From Roseibium limicola (GTDB lineage Bacteria; Pseudomonadota; Alphaproteobacteria; Rhizobiales; Stappiaceae), in contig NZ_JAFLNF010000003.1 in NCBI RefSeq assembly GCF_017313085.1, forward strand, positions 372,001 through 436,000: DNA of 64,000 nucleotides. Reading direction: 5' to 3'. Within the stretch, counting starts at the first letter, position 1; each line of letters starts with the position of its first letter. Under the pieces are notes generated by a model. It was not told the origin of the DNA. It worked only from the letters and a program-made list of their open reading frames with translations, and did not search any database. Below are positions 35,262-43,640 of this stretch, piece by piece. A program made the position numbers and the translations under genes.

Positions 35262-36029
35262 TCAGCCCAGTCGTTCAAACACCAGAGTTTCATTTTCAAA
35301 GCGGATCTGAGCCGAGGCATTCAGAACCTCTTTCCCGAAATCATCCGCGATTTGATAGAGCCCGTTGATGGACACCAGTTCCGCATCCAGCTTGGTGCAG
35401 AAAATGCGGGCATCCTCATTACCGGAAACTCCGGCCAGCGCCCGCCCGCGCAGGGCGCCATAAACATGGATTGATCCGCCGGCGATCACTTCAGCACCGG
35501 AAGACACCGACCCGATGATGGTGACATCGCCCGTGGGATGTACCACGGACTGGCCGGAACGCACCGGCTCAGTGATCACGATAGAAGTCTGATCGTTTGC
35601 CGGATCATCATCCAGGTCAACCGTTGCATCAGAATCTGCGTCAGCGTCTTCGCCCTTAGACGCCTTTTCCGTGACCTCCACGGCAGAGACGCCCACGCCT
35701 GCGGGGCCCGGAACATCGACTTCAGCCGCCAGACGACCACCACCGAAGCTTGGCGGCATGCCAGGCTTCAGGCGTGTGCCGGCAATGCCATCAATGCCCA
35801 TCACGCGGATCGACCGCTGGCTCAAACCTTCCAGAACACCTTCCAGATCGTCAATCGGCATTTTCGTGCCGCGCGCATCGAGAATGATCGGCCGATCAAT
35901 GAAGAACCCCGGCGAGCGGGTCATGATCCGGTCGATTTCCGCAAACCACGCATCAGACGGAATTTGCGGGGTCAGCACGATGGCAATAAAGGACTTACCC
36001 TTGAATTTCATAGGGGGCTCAGCACTCAC
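35262..36029 (-). CDS. minC: Septum site-determining protein MinC
   Basis: The 255-residue inhibitor of FtsZ polymerisation has an N-terminal FtsZ-binding domain (about 8-100) and a C-terminal beta-helix domain with the conserved VRSGQSVVHPTGDVTIIG and GSIHVYGALRGRALAG that binds MinD. A Pro/Ala/Asp-rich linker (about 110-155) joins them and is longer than in E. coli. The frame starts with GTG 36029; ATG 36011 (seventh codon) is an equally possible start. It is first in the minCDE operon. Confidence 0.94.
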   Translation of the reverse strand: MSAEPPMKFKGKSFIAIVLTPQIPSDAWFAEIDRIMTRSPGFFIDRPIILDARGTKMPIDDLEGVLEGLSQRSIRVMGIDGIAGTRLKPGMPPSFGGGRLAAEVDVPGPAGVGVSAVEVTEKASKGEDADADSDATVDLDDDPANDQTSIVITEPVRSGQSVVHPTGDVTIIGSVSSGAEVIAGGSIHVYGALRGRALAGVSGNEDARIFCTKLDAELVSINGLYQIADDFGKEVLNASAQIRFENETLVFERLG

Positions 36030-36048
36030 GATCTATTGACGATTCAAA

Positions 36049-36072
36049 CCACGATAAGAGCTATCATTGTGG
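36049..36072. promoter_or_regulatory. Inverted repeat upstream of minC
   Basis: A 24-base interrupted palindrome with outer arms CCAC and GTGG and inner arms GATA and TATC lies 20 bases before minC, in the 236-bp gap to the divergent IclR gene. It may be a regulator site for either side, but with no second copy the support is thin. Confidence 0.35.
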
Positions 36073-36265
36073 CTGTTTCACAATAAGGCGCACCCTTGTT
36101 TTCCACTGAATTCCTTTAACCATTTGGCAACCACTGGCCACCTCGCCCCATATAAACAGGCAGGGAAAAGCTGTCGGCTCAATACCCTGCGGAAGTTCCT
36201 GCGAGCAAAATGTGACGCTGGCTTTCTGATCTGCGATTTGGCAAGTTTGCCGCCAGGAGTGCCGA

Positions 36266-37090
36266 ATGAACGACGAGACCGAGACAAAAGCCAAGCTGCA
36301 AAACAGGTCCCTGGACCGGGGAATCGATGTGCTCGAAGCCCTCGCCCGGCATGGAGCCTGCTCGCTGGCAGACTTGAACCGACACACAGGGCTGGCAAAG
36401 TCGACCCTGAGGCGCCTGATCGGCACCCTTCTGGAGCGCCACATCATTCGCCAGTCCCTGACCGACAAGCTCTACCGCTCCAATGTCATCTTCCCGCCCG
36501 GCAGCGACGCCCCGCAAGCTCTTGAGCTAACGATGCTGGTGGACCGCGCAATGCCGCATCTGGTCGCACTGACACGAAAGGTCGGCTGGCCTTCCGACAT
36601 CCACATCGTCGAAGGATCAAAGATGCGGATCGTCGACAGCACTCGCCCCTTGAGCCCATACAGGCTCAACCATGGATTTGTGAATCGGGTGATCAACATC
36701 TTCGGATCTGCGTCAGGATCAGCCTGCCTTGCCGCCATGCCTGACGCCATCGTGGCCGAACACGCCAAGCAGACTGCCGGTGACCCCGTATGGGGGTTGC
36801 GCCGGTTTGACATGTCGCTGGATACCTACTTGGAACGTCTCGAAACTGTCCGAACTCAGGGATTTGGCCTGCGCCTGTCGAACTATCTCGGCGAAACCGT
36901 GCTTGACGACGGACTGGCCGCGATGGCGGTGCCGATTTTTGTAAACGACTGGCCATCAGGCGCGGTAACCCTCGTCTGGCCACGTACATTCAAAAGCCCG
37001 GAGGAATTCTCCGAGAGTTTTCTGCCGGATCTAAAGAAAGCAGCGCAAACCATTTCCAATGCGATTGCCGGCAAGCAGTCAGCCGCCTGA
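36266..37090 (+). CDS. IclR-family transcriptional regulator
   Basis: The 274-residue protein has an N-terminal winged helix (residues 13-75, with SLADLNRHTGLAKSTLRRLI) and a C-terminal IclR effector domain including FGSASGSACLAAMPD and the late TVLDDGLAAMAVPIF. AGGAG lies 6 bases before ATG 36266. IclR regulators usually control aromatic or small-acid catabolism. No catabolic gene is next to it: the min operon lies upstream and an ArsR gene is convergent downstream, so its target is unknown. Confidence 0.9.
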   Translation: MNDETETKAKLQNRSLDRGIDVLEALARHGACSLADLNRHTGLAKSTLRRLIGTLLERHIIRQSLTDKLYRSNVIFPPGSDAPQALELTMLVDRAMPHLVALTRKVGWPSDIHIVEGSKMRIVDSTRPLSPYRLNHGFVNRVINIFGSASGSACLAAMPDAIVAEHAKQTAGDPVWGLRRFDMSLDTYLERLETVRTQGFGLRLSNYLGETVLDDGLAAMAVPIFVNDWPSGAVTLVWPRTFKSPEEFSESFLPDLKKAAQTISNAIAGKQSAA

Positions 37091-37135
37091 AGCGTGGCCA
37101 TGGTTCTCCAGCGGACCATTGCGACGCGGCGGCCT

Positions 37136-37450
37136 TCACTCAGCTGCCAGCACTGACTGCAAGAGCCCGGGAAAACGGGCATCGATATCGTCCTGACGCA
37201 AACTTAGCAGGCGGTTTCGGCCCTTGGCCTCGTTACGGATCACCCCCGCCTCACGCAGAACCTTCATCAGATGCGATTTAGTCGACTTGGGCATGTTGGG
37301 GTCTATCGCGCAGCAATTGGCCATTTCCTGTGGACCTGCAGCGAGATGACGGACGATGGCCAGTCGCGCCGGATCACTCAGCGCAAACAACACCTGTGTC
37401 AGTTTCAGATCGGCCCGTGAGGGGTGTGGCAGCTCGGATGGATCCTTCAT
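37136..37450 (-). CDS. ArsR-family transcriptional regulator
   Basis: The 104-residue protein is a winged-helix regulator of the ArsR/SmtB type (LTQVLFALSDPARLAIVRHL, then NMPKSTKSHLMKVLREAGVI). It has a CC pair before the recognition helix (MANCCAIDP), but the classic ELCVCDL metal site is absent, so metal sensing is not supported. The frame extends to 37480 but would then run across the operator at 37451-37470; ATG 37450 is therefore chosen. It is divergent from an MFS gene, and two matching palindromes lie between, which indicates autoregulation and control of the exporter. Confidence 0.88.
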   Translation of the reverse strand: MKDPSELPHPSRADLKLTQVLFALSDPARLAIVRHLAAGPQEMANCCAIDPNMPKSTKSHLMKVLREAGVIRNEAKGRNRLLSLRQDDIDARFPGLLQSVLAAE

Positions 37451-37470
37451 GGTTCGAATATAGTTGAACC
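37451..37470. promoter_or_regulatory. ArsR-type operator 1
   Basis: GGTTC, ten bases, GAACC: an inverted repeat directly before the ArsR start codon. The same 5-10-5 pattern recurs 44 bases away at 37495-37514. Confidence 0.72.
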
Positions 37471-37494
37471 ATCGAGGCATGTGTACTAGGTAAA

Positions 37495-37514
37495 GGTTCC
37501 AAAATTATCGAACC
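37495..37514. promoter_or_regulatory. ArsR-type operator 2
   Basis: A second GGTTC, ten bases, GAACC repeat, 29 bases before the MFS start. Arms are identical to operator 1 while the centre differs, as expected for two sites of one dimeric regulator. Confidence 0.72.
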
Positions 37515-37543
37515 ATAACTCCGACCCCCAAGGCATACTCTCC

Positions 37544-38740
37544 ATGAGCCTATTTGTCAGCCGCAGCAGCGGATCATCTTTGGCCGGTTTCGGGCTGATC
37601 CTTGCGGGCATGGGCGCCATGCTAGCCGGTGCCAGCGCCCCTTCTCCATTTTACCCGATCCTGCAGCAGGAAATGGGCTTCTCGGCGGCGATGATGACCG
37701 GCATCTTTGCCGTTTACGCGATTTTCCTGCTGGCGACCTTGTTGATGACAGGATCCCTGTCCGATCATGTCGGTCGACGTCCGGTTCTCTCGGCTGGCTT
37801 CACCATTTTGGCAGTCTCCATTGTCCTGTTCTGGCAGGCAGGCAGCCCCGAGACACTCCTCGTCGCCAGGGCGATACAGGGGATAGCAAGCGGATTGCTG
37901 CTTTCAACACTGTCAGCCACGGCCGTGGATCTGGAACCGAAATCGCGACCAGGCTCAGCCGCCATCTGGAACTCGGTCATTCCGCTCGCGGGTCTCGCCA
38001 TAGGGGCACTGGTTGCCGGCATCGCGCTGGACTTCAGCCCAACACCGAAAACAGATGTCTTTGGTGGATTAACGCTGCTTTACCTGGTGCTGGCCGGGTT
38101 GATCTGGACGCTGCCGGAAACCTCATCCCGGCTCCCCAATGTTCTTTCGTGCCTGCGCCCGCAGATCGGCCTGCCGAAATCGACCCGAGCTGCCTTTTTG
38201 CGCAGCTCTCCGGCCGTTGTCGCTGGCTGGGCCACAGGTGGCCTCTATCTCTCTCTCGGCACACCGATTGTCGATCATGTGTTCGATGTTCATGATACCG
38301 GGCTTCAGGCGCTGGTGGTGACCCTTCTGGCGGGGTCCGGAGCGCTGGCCTGTTTCGCAGCCCAAAACCGCAGCGCCCGCCAGATCACTCTGTTTGGCAC
38401 CTATTCGTTGGCACTCGGCACATCACTGACCCTGATCGGATTATACGCCCAGCACCTGCCGATTTACCTGATTGGCGTGGCCATCGCCGGCGCAGGGTTC
38501 GGAACATGCTTTTTCGGCATTCTTCGCTCCATCATTCCGCTGGCGGCACCAGCCGAACGATCCGAGCTTTTCGCTTCGCTCTTCACCCTGAGCTATGCCG
38601 CATTCGGACTTCCGGTGGTCGTGGCGGGCGTCGCAATGCCCCACCTTGGACTGGTCCTGACCACCGGTATCTACGGCGGCATTATCGCGCTGTTTTCAGG
38701 TGTCGCAGGCCTGCTGCGCCAATTCGGAACCTCAGACTAA
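37544..38740 (+). CDS. MFS transporter, probably drug efflux type
   Basis: The 398-residue membrane protein has about twelve helices and a clear motif A loop, GSLSDHVGRRPVLS, between helices 2 and 3, plus the ASAPSPFYPILQQEMGFS opening found in sugar/drug efflux members. It is divergent from a small ArsR regulator, with two operator-like palindromes between, so it is probably induced when that regulator binds its ligand. The substrate is not predictable. Confidence 0.87.
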   Translation: MSLFVSRSSGSSLAGFGLILAGMGAMLAGASAPSPFYPILQQEMGFSAAMMTGIFAVYAIFLLATLLMTGSLSDHVGRRPVLSAGFTILAVSIVLFWQAGSPETLLVARAIQGIASGLLLSTLSATAVDLEPKSRPGSAAIWNSVIPLAGLAIGALVAGIALDFSPTPKTDVFGGLTLLYLVLAGLIWTLPETSSRLPNVLSCLRPQIGLPKSTRAAFLRSSPAVVAGWATGGLYLSLGTPIVDHVFDVHDTGLQALVVTLLAGSGALACFAAQNRSARQITLFGTYSLALGTSLTLIGLYAQHLPIYLIGVAIAGAGFGTCFFGILRSIIPLAAPAERSELFASLFTLSYAAFGLPVVVAGVAMPHLGLVLTTGIYGGIIALFSGVAGLLRQFGTSD

Positions 38741-38753
38741 GGCAGCAGGCTTC

Positions 38754-39506
38754 TTAGCGGGAGAACAGCATCGAATAGGTGATCGTCGCGTGGGAATGCT
38801 CCCGCATCATGGCTTCCGCCCGGGCCGCATCACCCTTGGCAATCGCGTCATAGACAATCAGATGCTGACCATAACCAATCGTCAGACGCTGGACTTCCGT
38901 GTCGTAGGAGTCGTGATTGAAAACCAGCACCCCAAGCTTCAGCAGCGGCACCGTTTCTAGGCGCGTATAGGTGAAGGGTACAAAGGAGTTGCCGCACTCA
39001 CGCATGATCGTCTCGTGAAACAGCGTGTTGGCCTCCTGATAGAGGTCCATGCCGCTGTCTTTTTTATCGCGCAGATGGTCGAGGGCATCACGCGTCATTT
39101 CGAGCGACCGACGCAGGATACCGTCAACCTCCTCAGACATGCCGTTTTCGGCAAGGCAGCGCGCAGCCAGACCTTCCAGCACACCGCGCACCTGATAGGC
39201 ATTTGATGTGTCATCAAAATCAAAGTCGACCACGGTGTAGCCGCGCCCTGACCGCTTCTTGATCAGTCCTTCGACTTCAAGCGCACGCAGTGCAAGCCGT
39301 ACGGGCGTCCGCGAGACCTCAAGCAGACCGGCAAGCCCAACCTCCGTGATCTTTTCGCCTGACGGGATTGAACCGTCCATGATGTGGCGCCGCAGAGTGA
39401 TCAGAACCCGCTCGTCTGAAGAGGCGCGCCCCCCCGTATCTTCTTGTAGCAGCTCGAGACCGCCATACGCCTCTGGGGGCGCGCCATTTAAATCATAACT
39501 TTTCAT
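38754..39506 (-). CDS. GntR-family (FCD type) regulator, divergent from ABC/ALDH operon
   Basis: The 250-residue protein has a winged helix (about residues 25-90, ITEVGLAGLLEVSRTPVRLA) and an FCD ligand domain with the acid/metal-binding pattern EANTLFHETIMRE. ATG 39506 is preferred; the longer frame to 39563 runs into the probable operator at 39521-39533. It is divergent from a branched-chain-type ABC operon ending in an aldehyde dehydrogenase gene, so it is the likely local repressor, responding to the imported compound or a breakdown product. Confidence 0.87.
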   Translation of the reverse strand: MKSYDLNGAPPEAYGGLELLQEDTGGRASSDERVLITLRRHIMDGSIPSGEKITEVGLAGLLEVSRTPVRLALRALEVEGLIKKRSGRGYTVVDFDFDDTSNAYQVRGVLEGLAARCLAENGMSEEVDGILRRSLEMTRDALDHLRDKKDSGMDLYQEANTLFHETIMRECGNSFVPFTYTRLETVPLLKLGVLVFNHDSYDTEVQRLTIGYGQHLIVYDAIAKGDAARAEAMMREHSHATITYSMLFSR

Positions 39507-39520
39507 GCCCGGACTATGAC

Positions 39521-39533
39521 TTTGTATCCATAA
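39521..39533. promoter_or_regulatory. Candidate GntR operator, site 1
   Basis: TTTGTATCCATAA, just upstream of the GntR gene. The reverse complement of a near-identical 13-mer occurs at 39617-39629. The core TTGTATCCA resembles FCD-type GntR operators. Confidence 0.5.
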
Positions 39534-39616
39534 AACGTCAATTGACGATCCAGACAACCGCACAACTCGGTCATTTTATCAAAAATGTACCCACTCATCC
39601 GGAATCTATCTTGTCA

Positions 39617-39629
39617 TTATGGATCCAAA
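39617..39629. promoter_or_regulatory. Candidate GntR operator, site 2
   Basis: TTATGGATCCAAA, which read on the other strand is TTTGGATCCATAA, differing from site 1 at one position. It lies 71 bases before the binding-protein start, where it could block the operon promoter. Confidence 0.5.
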
Positions 39630-39699
39630 GTGCCTATCCTGAATTCAGGTGCCGAAAGTGAGGAGAACTTTCGGCAACCACCACTCAGGGAGGAGTGAC

Positions 39700-40911
39700 A
39701 TGAATAAACGCAAATTCCTGGCTCGCGCCACAGCGGGTCTCACAACCCTTGCCGCCGCCAGCCTTCTCAGCTTCACGGCCCTTGCTGCCGACACCATCAA
39801 AATTGGAACTGTCGCACCGAAAACCGGCCCCCTTGCCGGCGGATCGCTGGTCAGCCAGTGGCCGAACGTGGACCTTTGGGTGCACGAAGTGAACGAGCGC
39901 GGCGGGCTCAAGATGAAGGAAGGTCAGAAGAAAATCGAGCTGATCGCCTATGACGACAAGACCAACCCGACCGAGCACATCAAGGCCGTGCAGCGCCTGG
40001 CGACCCAGGACAAAGTGGACTTTATCATCGCGCCCTATGGCACCGGCTTCAACATTGCCGCAGCGCCGATCTACTCAAAATACGGTTATCCGCAGATCGC
40101 CGTAACTTCAGTGACTGACCAGATCGGTGAACTTACCGAGCGCTTCCCGTCTCTGTTCTTCACCCTTGGCGACACCACTTCTTTCGTTGCTGGCTTGAAG
40201 GACGTACTGGTCAAGCTGAAAGATTCAGGCGAGATCAACAACAAGATCGCCATGGTAAATGTGGCTGACGCCTTCGGCATTGAGCTGGCAGACGTTGCGC
40301 GCCCGCTTCTCCAAGAAGCCGGGTTCGAGCTGGTCTATGACAAGTCCTACCCGCTTGGCACACCTGATCTTTCGCCGATCATAAAGGGCGCCAAGGCGAC
40401 TGAAGCAGATAGCTTCATCGCCTGGTCCTACCCACCGGACACCTTCGGCCTGACCGAACAAGCAGTCATCGAAAATTATGACGTGAAGGTATTCTACACA
40501 GCCGTCGCGACAGCTTTCCCGGCGTATGCGGGCAAGTTTGGATCCAAAATCGAGAATGTCCTGGGTGCAGGTGGCGTCAATCCGGACACGGATGAGATGA
40601 AGGCCTATCGCGCGCGTCATGAAGAAGTGACCGGCAAGGCGCCCGACTACTGGGCCTCGGCCAACACCTATGCCAGCTTGCAGATCCTGGAAGCAGCCAT
40701 TGAAGGCGTTGGCGAAGTCGATCGCGAAGCGGTGACAAATTACATCAAGTCCAACACATTCGACACGATCATGGGCCCGATCAACTTCGACGATCAGAAC
40801 TCCAACCGGTTCTGGACTGTTGGCCAGTGGCAGGAGGGCGTCTTCCGTGGCGTTGTTTCCTCCAACATCGAAGGCGCTGTCGATGTGAAGCTGAAAGACG
40901 GCTGGAACTAA
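39700..40911 (+). CDS. Branched-chain amino acid-type ABC transporter binding protein
   Basis: The 403-residue product has a signal peptide (residues 1-29, ending FTALA-AD) and the Peripla_BP_6 fold of LivK-type receptors (IKIGTVAPKTGPLAGGSLV, then IELIAYDDKTNPTEHIKAVQ and DKVDFIIAPYGTGF). This family binds amino acids, amides, urea or aromatic acids. AGGGAGGAG sits 6 bases before ATG 39700. It opens an operon of receptor, two permeases, two ATPases and an aldehyde dehydrogenase, though a palindromic repeat element interrupts the gap to the permease gene. Confidence 0.9.
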   Translation: MNKRKFLARATAGLTTLAAASLLSFTALAADTIKIGTVAPKTGPLAGGSLVSQWPNVDLWVHEVNERGGLKMKEGQKKIELIAYDDKTNPTEHIKAVQRLATQDKVDFIIAPYGTGFNIAAAPIYSKYGYPQIAVTSVTDQIGELTERFPSLFFTLGDTTSFVAGLKDVLVKLKDSGEINNKIAMVNVADAFGIELADVARPLLQEAGFELVYDKSYPLGTPDLSPIIKGAKATEADSFIAWSYPPDTFGLTEQAVIENYDVKVFYTAVATAFPAYAGKFGSKIENVLGAGGVNPDTDEMKAYRARHEEVTGKAPDYWASANTYASLQILEAAIEGVGEVDREAVTNYIKSNTFDTIMGPINFDDQNSNRFWTVGQWQEGVFRGVVSSNIEGAVDVKLKDGWN

Positions 40912-40973
40912 GAGGCGAAAGTTTGGAGAGCCCAACCCCGCCACTTGGGGTCCAAGCCCTCTGCCTGCACTTC

Positions 40974-41047
40974 GTCATGCCCGGGGTCGTCCCGGGCATC
41001 CAGCCTCTTGCCCGAAATTGGATCCTCGGGACACGCCCGAGGATGAC
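40974..41047. repeat. Alphaproteobacterial palindromic intergenic element
   Basis: Two perfect hairpins lie back to back: GCCCGGGGTCGTCCCGGGC (40979-40997, 7-bp stem) and ATCCTCGGG (41022-41030) with CCCGAGGAT (41036-41044). The outer ends, GTCATGCC and GGATGAC, are also roughly inverted. This is the layout of the REP-like elements common in Hyphomicrobiales intergenic regions. The first hairpin matches that of the repeat at 18829-19436 with paired changes in the stem. It lies in the 211-bp gap between binding-protein and permease genes. Confidence 0.85.
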
Positions 41048-41122
41048 AGCGGTGACGTCTTTGTCGCTTTCATAATCCGACTTCATTCGGACTGACCCAG
41101 CAACAACCCAAGAAACGACCCC

Positions 41123-41986
41123 ATGGATATTCTGATTTCCGGCCTTCTGCTCGGGGGCACATATGCCCTTGTGGCGATGGGGCTGAACCTGCAGTATGGC
41201 GTTGCCCGCATCATGAATCTCGCCAACGGCGAGACTTTGGTGCTGGGCGCTCTGGCCGCCTTCCTTGCGTTTACCGCCATTTCCCTCAGCCCTCTTGTCA
41301 CCTTGGTCATCGTGGCGCCATTGGCCTTTGCAGCCAACTGGCTGGTCTATCAGTTCCTGCTACGCCCATTGGTGAAGCGCGCCAAGACATCCGGCCAGTT
41401 GGAAGTGGATTCCATCCTGGCGACCTTCGGCATGAGCTTTGCGCTGGTCGGCATCATGGTGTCGATCCACGGCGAATATTACACCTATTCGTTTCTGGCG
41501 CGCCCGTTCGAAATCCTCGGCACCACCGTGGCCCAGAACCGTCTGGTCGCCTTTTTCGCCGCAGTCATCATCGGCGGCGGCCTGGTCGCCTGGCTGAACT
41601 ACACCAGGACAGGCACGGCTGTGCGCGCGGTCTCCGTCGACACCGAGGCCGCCCGACTGGTAGGCATCAACGTGCCACGAGTCTCAGCCCTTGCCTTCGC
41701 GCTTGGCGGTGCCGTCACGGCCGTCGGCGGCACATTGATCTCCACATTCATCACTCTGGATGGTTCGATCGGCGTCATCTTCACCATGAAAGCCCTGATC
41801 ATCGTCATCATGGGCGGTGTGGGTGATCTGCGCGGCTCGATCATTGCAGCAGTGGTGCTCGGACTGGTCGAGACCGCTGTCGCCAGCCTGATCGATCCAG
41901 GCCTGACGCTTGTCGCAGCCTATGTGATCTTTCTCGGCATTCTTCTGTTCCGCCCGCAAGGGCTCTTCGGAAAGCGAAACGCATGA
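41123..41986 (+). CDS. Branched-chain amino acid-type ABC permease, LivH family
   Basis: The 287-residue membrane protein opens ILISGLLLGGTYALVAMGLN and contains the EAA-type segment AARLVGINVPRVSALAFALG, both typical of LivH permeases. Eight or so helices are predicted. It forms the translocation pathway with the LivM partner, whose gene starts within its stop codon (4-bp ATGA overlap). The start is 211 bases after the receptor gene. Confidence 0.93.
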   Translation: MDILISGLLLGGTYALVAMGLNLQYGVARIMNLANGETLVLGALAAFLAFTAISLSPLVTLVIVAPLAFAANWLVYQFLLRPLVKRAKTSGQLEVDSILATFGMSFALVGIMVSIHGEYYTYSFLARPFEILGTTVAQNRLVAFFAAVIIGGGLVAWLNYTRTGTAVRAVSVDTEAARLVGINVPRVSALAFALGGAVTAVGGTLISTFITLDGSIGVIFTMKALIIVIMGGVGDLRGSIIAAVVLGLVETAVASLIDPGLTLVAAYVIFLGILLFRPQGLFGKRNA

Positions 41987-42912
41987 CCGGACAAGGTTTC
42001 AAGAGCCTCACCCTCATCGGCGTTCTGGTGATCGCCGCTGCCTTTGTGCCATTCGTCACCAATGGCTACTGGCTCTCAATCGCCGTCACGGCCATGATGT
42101 ACATTGCCCTGGCCACCGCCTGGACGCTGTTTTCCGGCCCGACCCATTACATCTCGCTGGCAACTGGCGCCTTTTTCGGTATCGGCGGCTATCTGGTCGC
42201 CACCGGCATGAGTGACTTCGACATCTCGTTCTGGGTGATGGCGGCCATCGCACCGATCGTCGCCGTGGTGCTGGCAGCACTGATCGGGGCGGCCACGCTG
42301 CGTCTGTCTGGAATCTACTTCGTCATCTTCACGCTTGGCCTGGCGGAAATGATCCGCGGGCTGGTGTCCTGGGTGCAGAACAACTTCCTCGGATCGCGCG
42401 GCCTGTATGTGCTCACCGACTTCACCGAAGAGCACATCTACTGGATGCTTCTGGGGATCGCCGCCACCGTCTATGTCATCGGCTGGCTGATTGATCGGTC
42501 AAAGCTCGGCTTTGCCATGAAAATTATCGGCAATGACGAGGGCGTCGCCAAGCATCTGGGCATCAACACCGCCCGCGCAAAGGTGATCCTCTTCATGATC
42601 ACCGGTTTTTTCTCCGCGCTTGTCGGTGTCATCGTCGCTCCACGCTACTCCTACATTGAGCCGAACCTGGTGTTTTCGCCAGAAATCAGCTTCATGGTCG
42701 TCATCATGGCGCTTCTGGGCGGCACACAAAGGCTGTGGGGACCGATTATCGGTGTGATCCCGTTCATTTTGATCTGGGAAACGATCACGGTCTCCTTTCC
42801 CAATGCCACGACGCTTTATCTTGGCCTGTCGTTTCTTGCCATCGTCTACTTCCTGCCCAACGGCGTGGTCGGACTGATCGAAAGCCTCACCAAACGAGGG
42901 CGCGCCTCATGA
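41983..42912 (+). CDS. Branched-chain amino acid-type ABC permease, LivM family
   Basis: The 309-residue membrane protein has the LivM pattern, including THYISLATGAFFGIGGYLVA, LRLSGIYFVIFTLGLAEMIR and the ATPase-contact region KIIGNDEGVAKHLGINTARAK. It partners the LivH-type permease. ATGA overlaps join it to the genes on both sides (41983-41986 and 42909-42912). Confidence 0.93.
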   Translation: MTGQGFKSLTLIGVLVIAAAFVPFVTNGYWLSIAVTAMMYIALATAWTLFSGPTHYISLATGAFFGIGGYLVATGMSDFDISFWVMAAIAPIVAVVLAALIGAATLRLSGIYFVIFTLGLAEMIRGLVSWVQNNFLGSRGLYVLTDFTEEHIYWMLLGIAATVYVIGWLIDRSKLGFAMKIIGNDEGVAKHLGINTARAKVILFMITGFFSALVGVIVAPRYSYIEPNLVFSPEISFMVVIMALLGGTQRLWGPIIGVIPFILIWETITVSFPNATTLYLGLSFLAIVYFLPNGVVGLIESLTKRGRAS

Positions 42913-43640
42913 CACCACCCCGCACACTGCTCAAGGTCGAAAACCTGACCAAACGCTTCGGTGGCCTGGTTGCGGTCAACGATATGACCTTTGACGTGAA
43001 GGAACATGAAGTTATGGGACTGATCGGGCCAAATGGCTCCGGCAAAACCACAACGATGAACCTGATCTCCGGTGCCTTCGGACCAAGCACCGGCACCATC
43101 AGCATGAACAACCGGGTGCTGTCCGGCTTACCAGCCCATGAAATCACCCGCGCCGGAATTTCGCGAACCTTTCAGCTTGTGAAAGTACTGCCCGGCTTGT
43201 CGCTGACAGAAAACGTCATTGCCGGCGCAGCCTTCGGCCACAAGAAGCGCTGGGGAGCGGAAGCCGTCGACATGGCACACCAGCTGCTCATTCGTGTCGG
43301 CCTCGAGACCCAGATCGATCTGCCGGTAACCTCTCTGACCTACATCGATCAGAAGCGTCTGGAGTTGGCCCGCGCGCTGGCCGGAGAGCCAGAGGTTTTG
43401 CTGCTAGACGAATGGCTGGCCGGGCTGAACCCGACGGAACTACAGGACGGCATCGCGCTGATTTCCGACCTGCGCAAGGAAGGTCGCACGATCATTCTGG
43501 TGGAACATGTGATGGATGCCATTCGCTCCCTTTGCGACCGCTGCGTGGTGATGAATTCCGGTACCAAGATAGCCGAGGGCACGCCGCAGGACGTCCTATC
43601 CGATCCGGAAGTCATTCGAGCCTACCTGGGAGACGAATAA
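42909..43640 (+). CDS. Branched-chain amino acid-type ABC ATPase, LivG family
   Basis: The 243-residue ATPase has Walker A GPNGSGKTTT, the LivG-type signature region SLTYIDQKRLELARALAG (in place of a strict LSGGQ), Walker B LLLDEWLAGLNP and the switch His in LVEHVMDAI. The DEW where DEP or DEV is usual is a minor variation. ATG 42909 overlaps the permease stop as ATGA, so the longer frame from 42735 is rejected. The last base of its TAA is the first base of the next gene's ATG. Confidence 0.93.
   Translation: MTPPRTLLKVENLTKRFGGLVAVNDMTFDVKEHEVMGLIGPNGSGKTTTMNLISGAFGPSTGTISMNNRVLSGLPAHEITRAGISRTFQLVKVLPGLSLTENVIAGAAFGHKKRWGAEAVDMAHQLLIRVGLETQIDLPVTSLTYIDQKRLELARALAGEPEVLLLDEWLAGLNPTELQDGIALISDLRKEGRTIILVEHVMDAIRSLCDRCVVMNSGTKIAEGTPQDVLSDPEVIRAYLGDE

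Noticed and set aside
36030-36265. IclR gene as regulator of the min operon
   Set aside because: Divergent placement alone does not support it; IclR proteins usually control catabolism, and the single palindrome at 36049-36072 is weak evidence.
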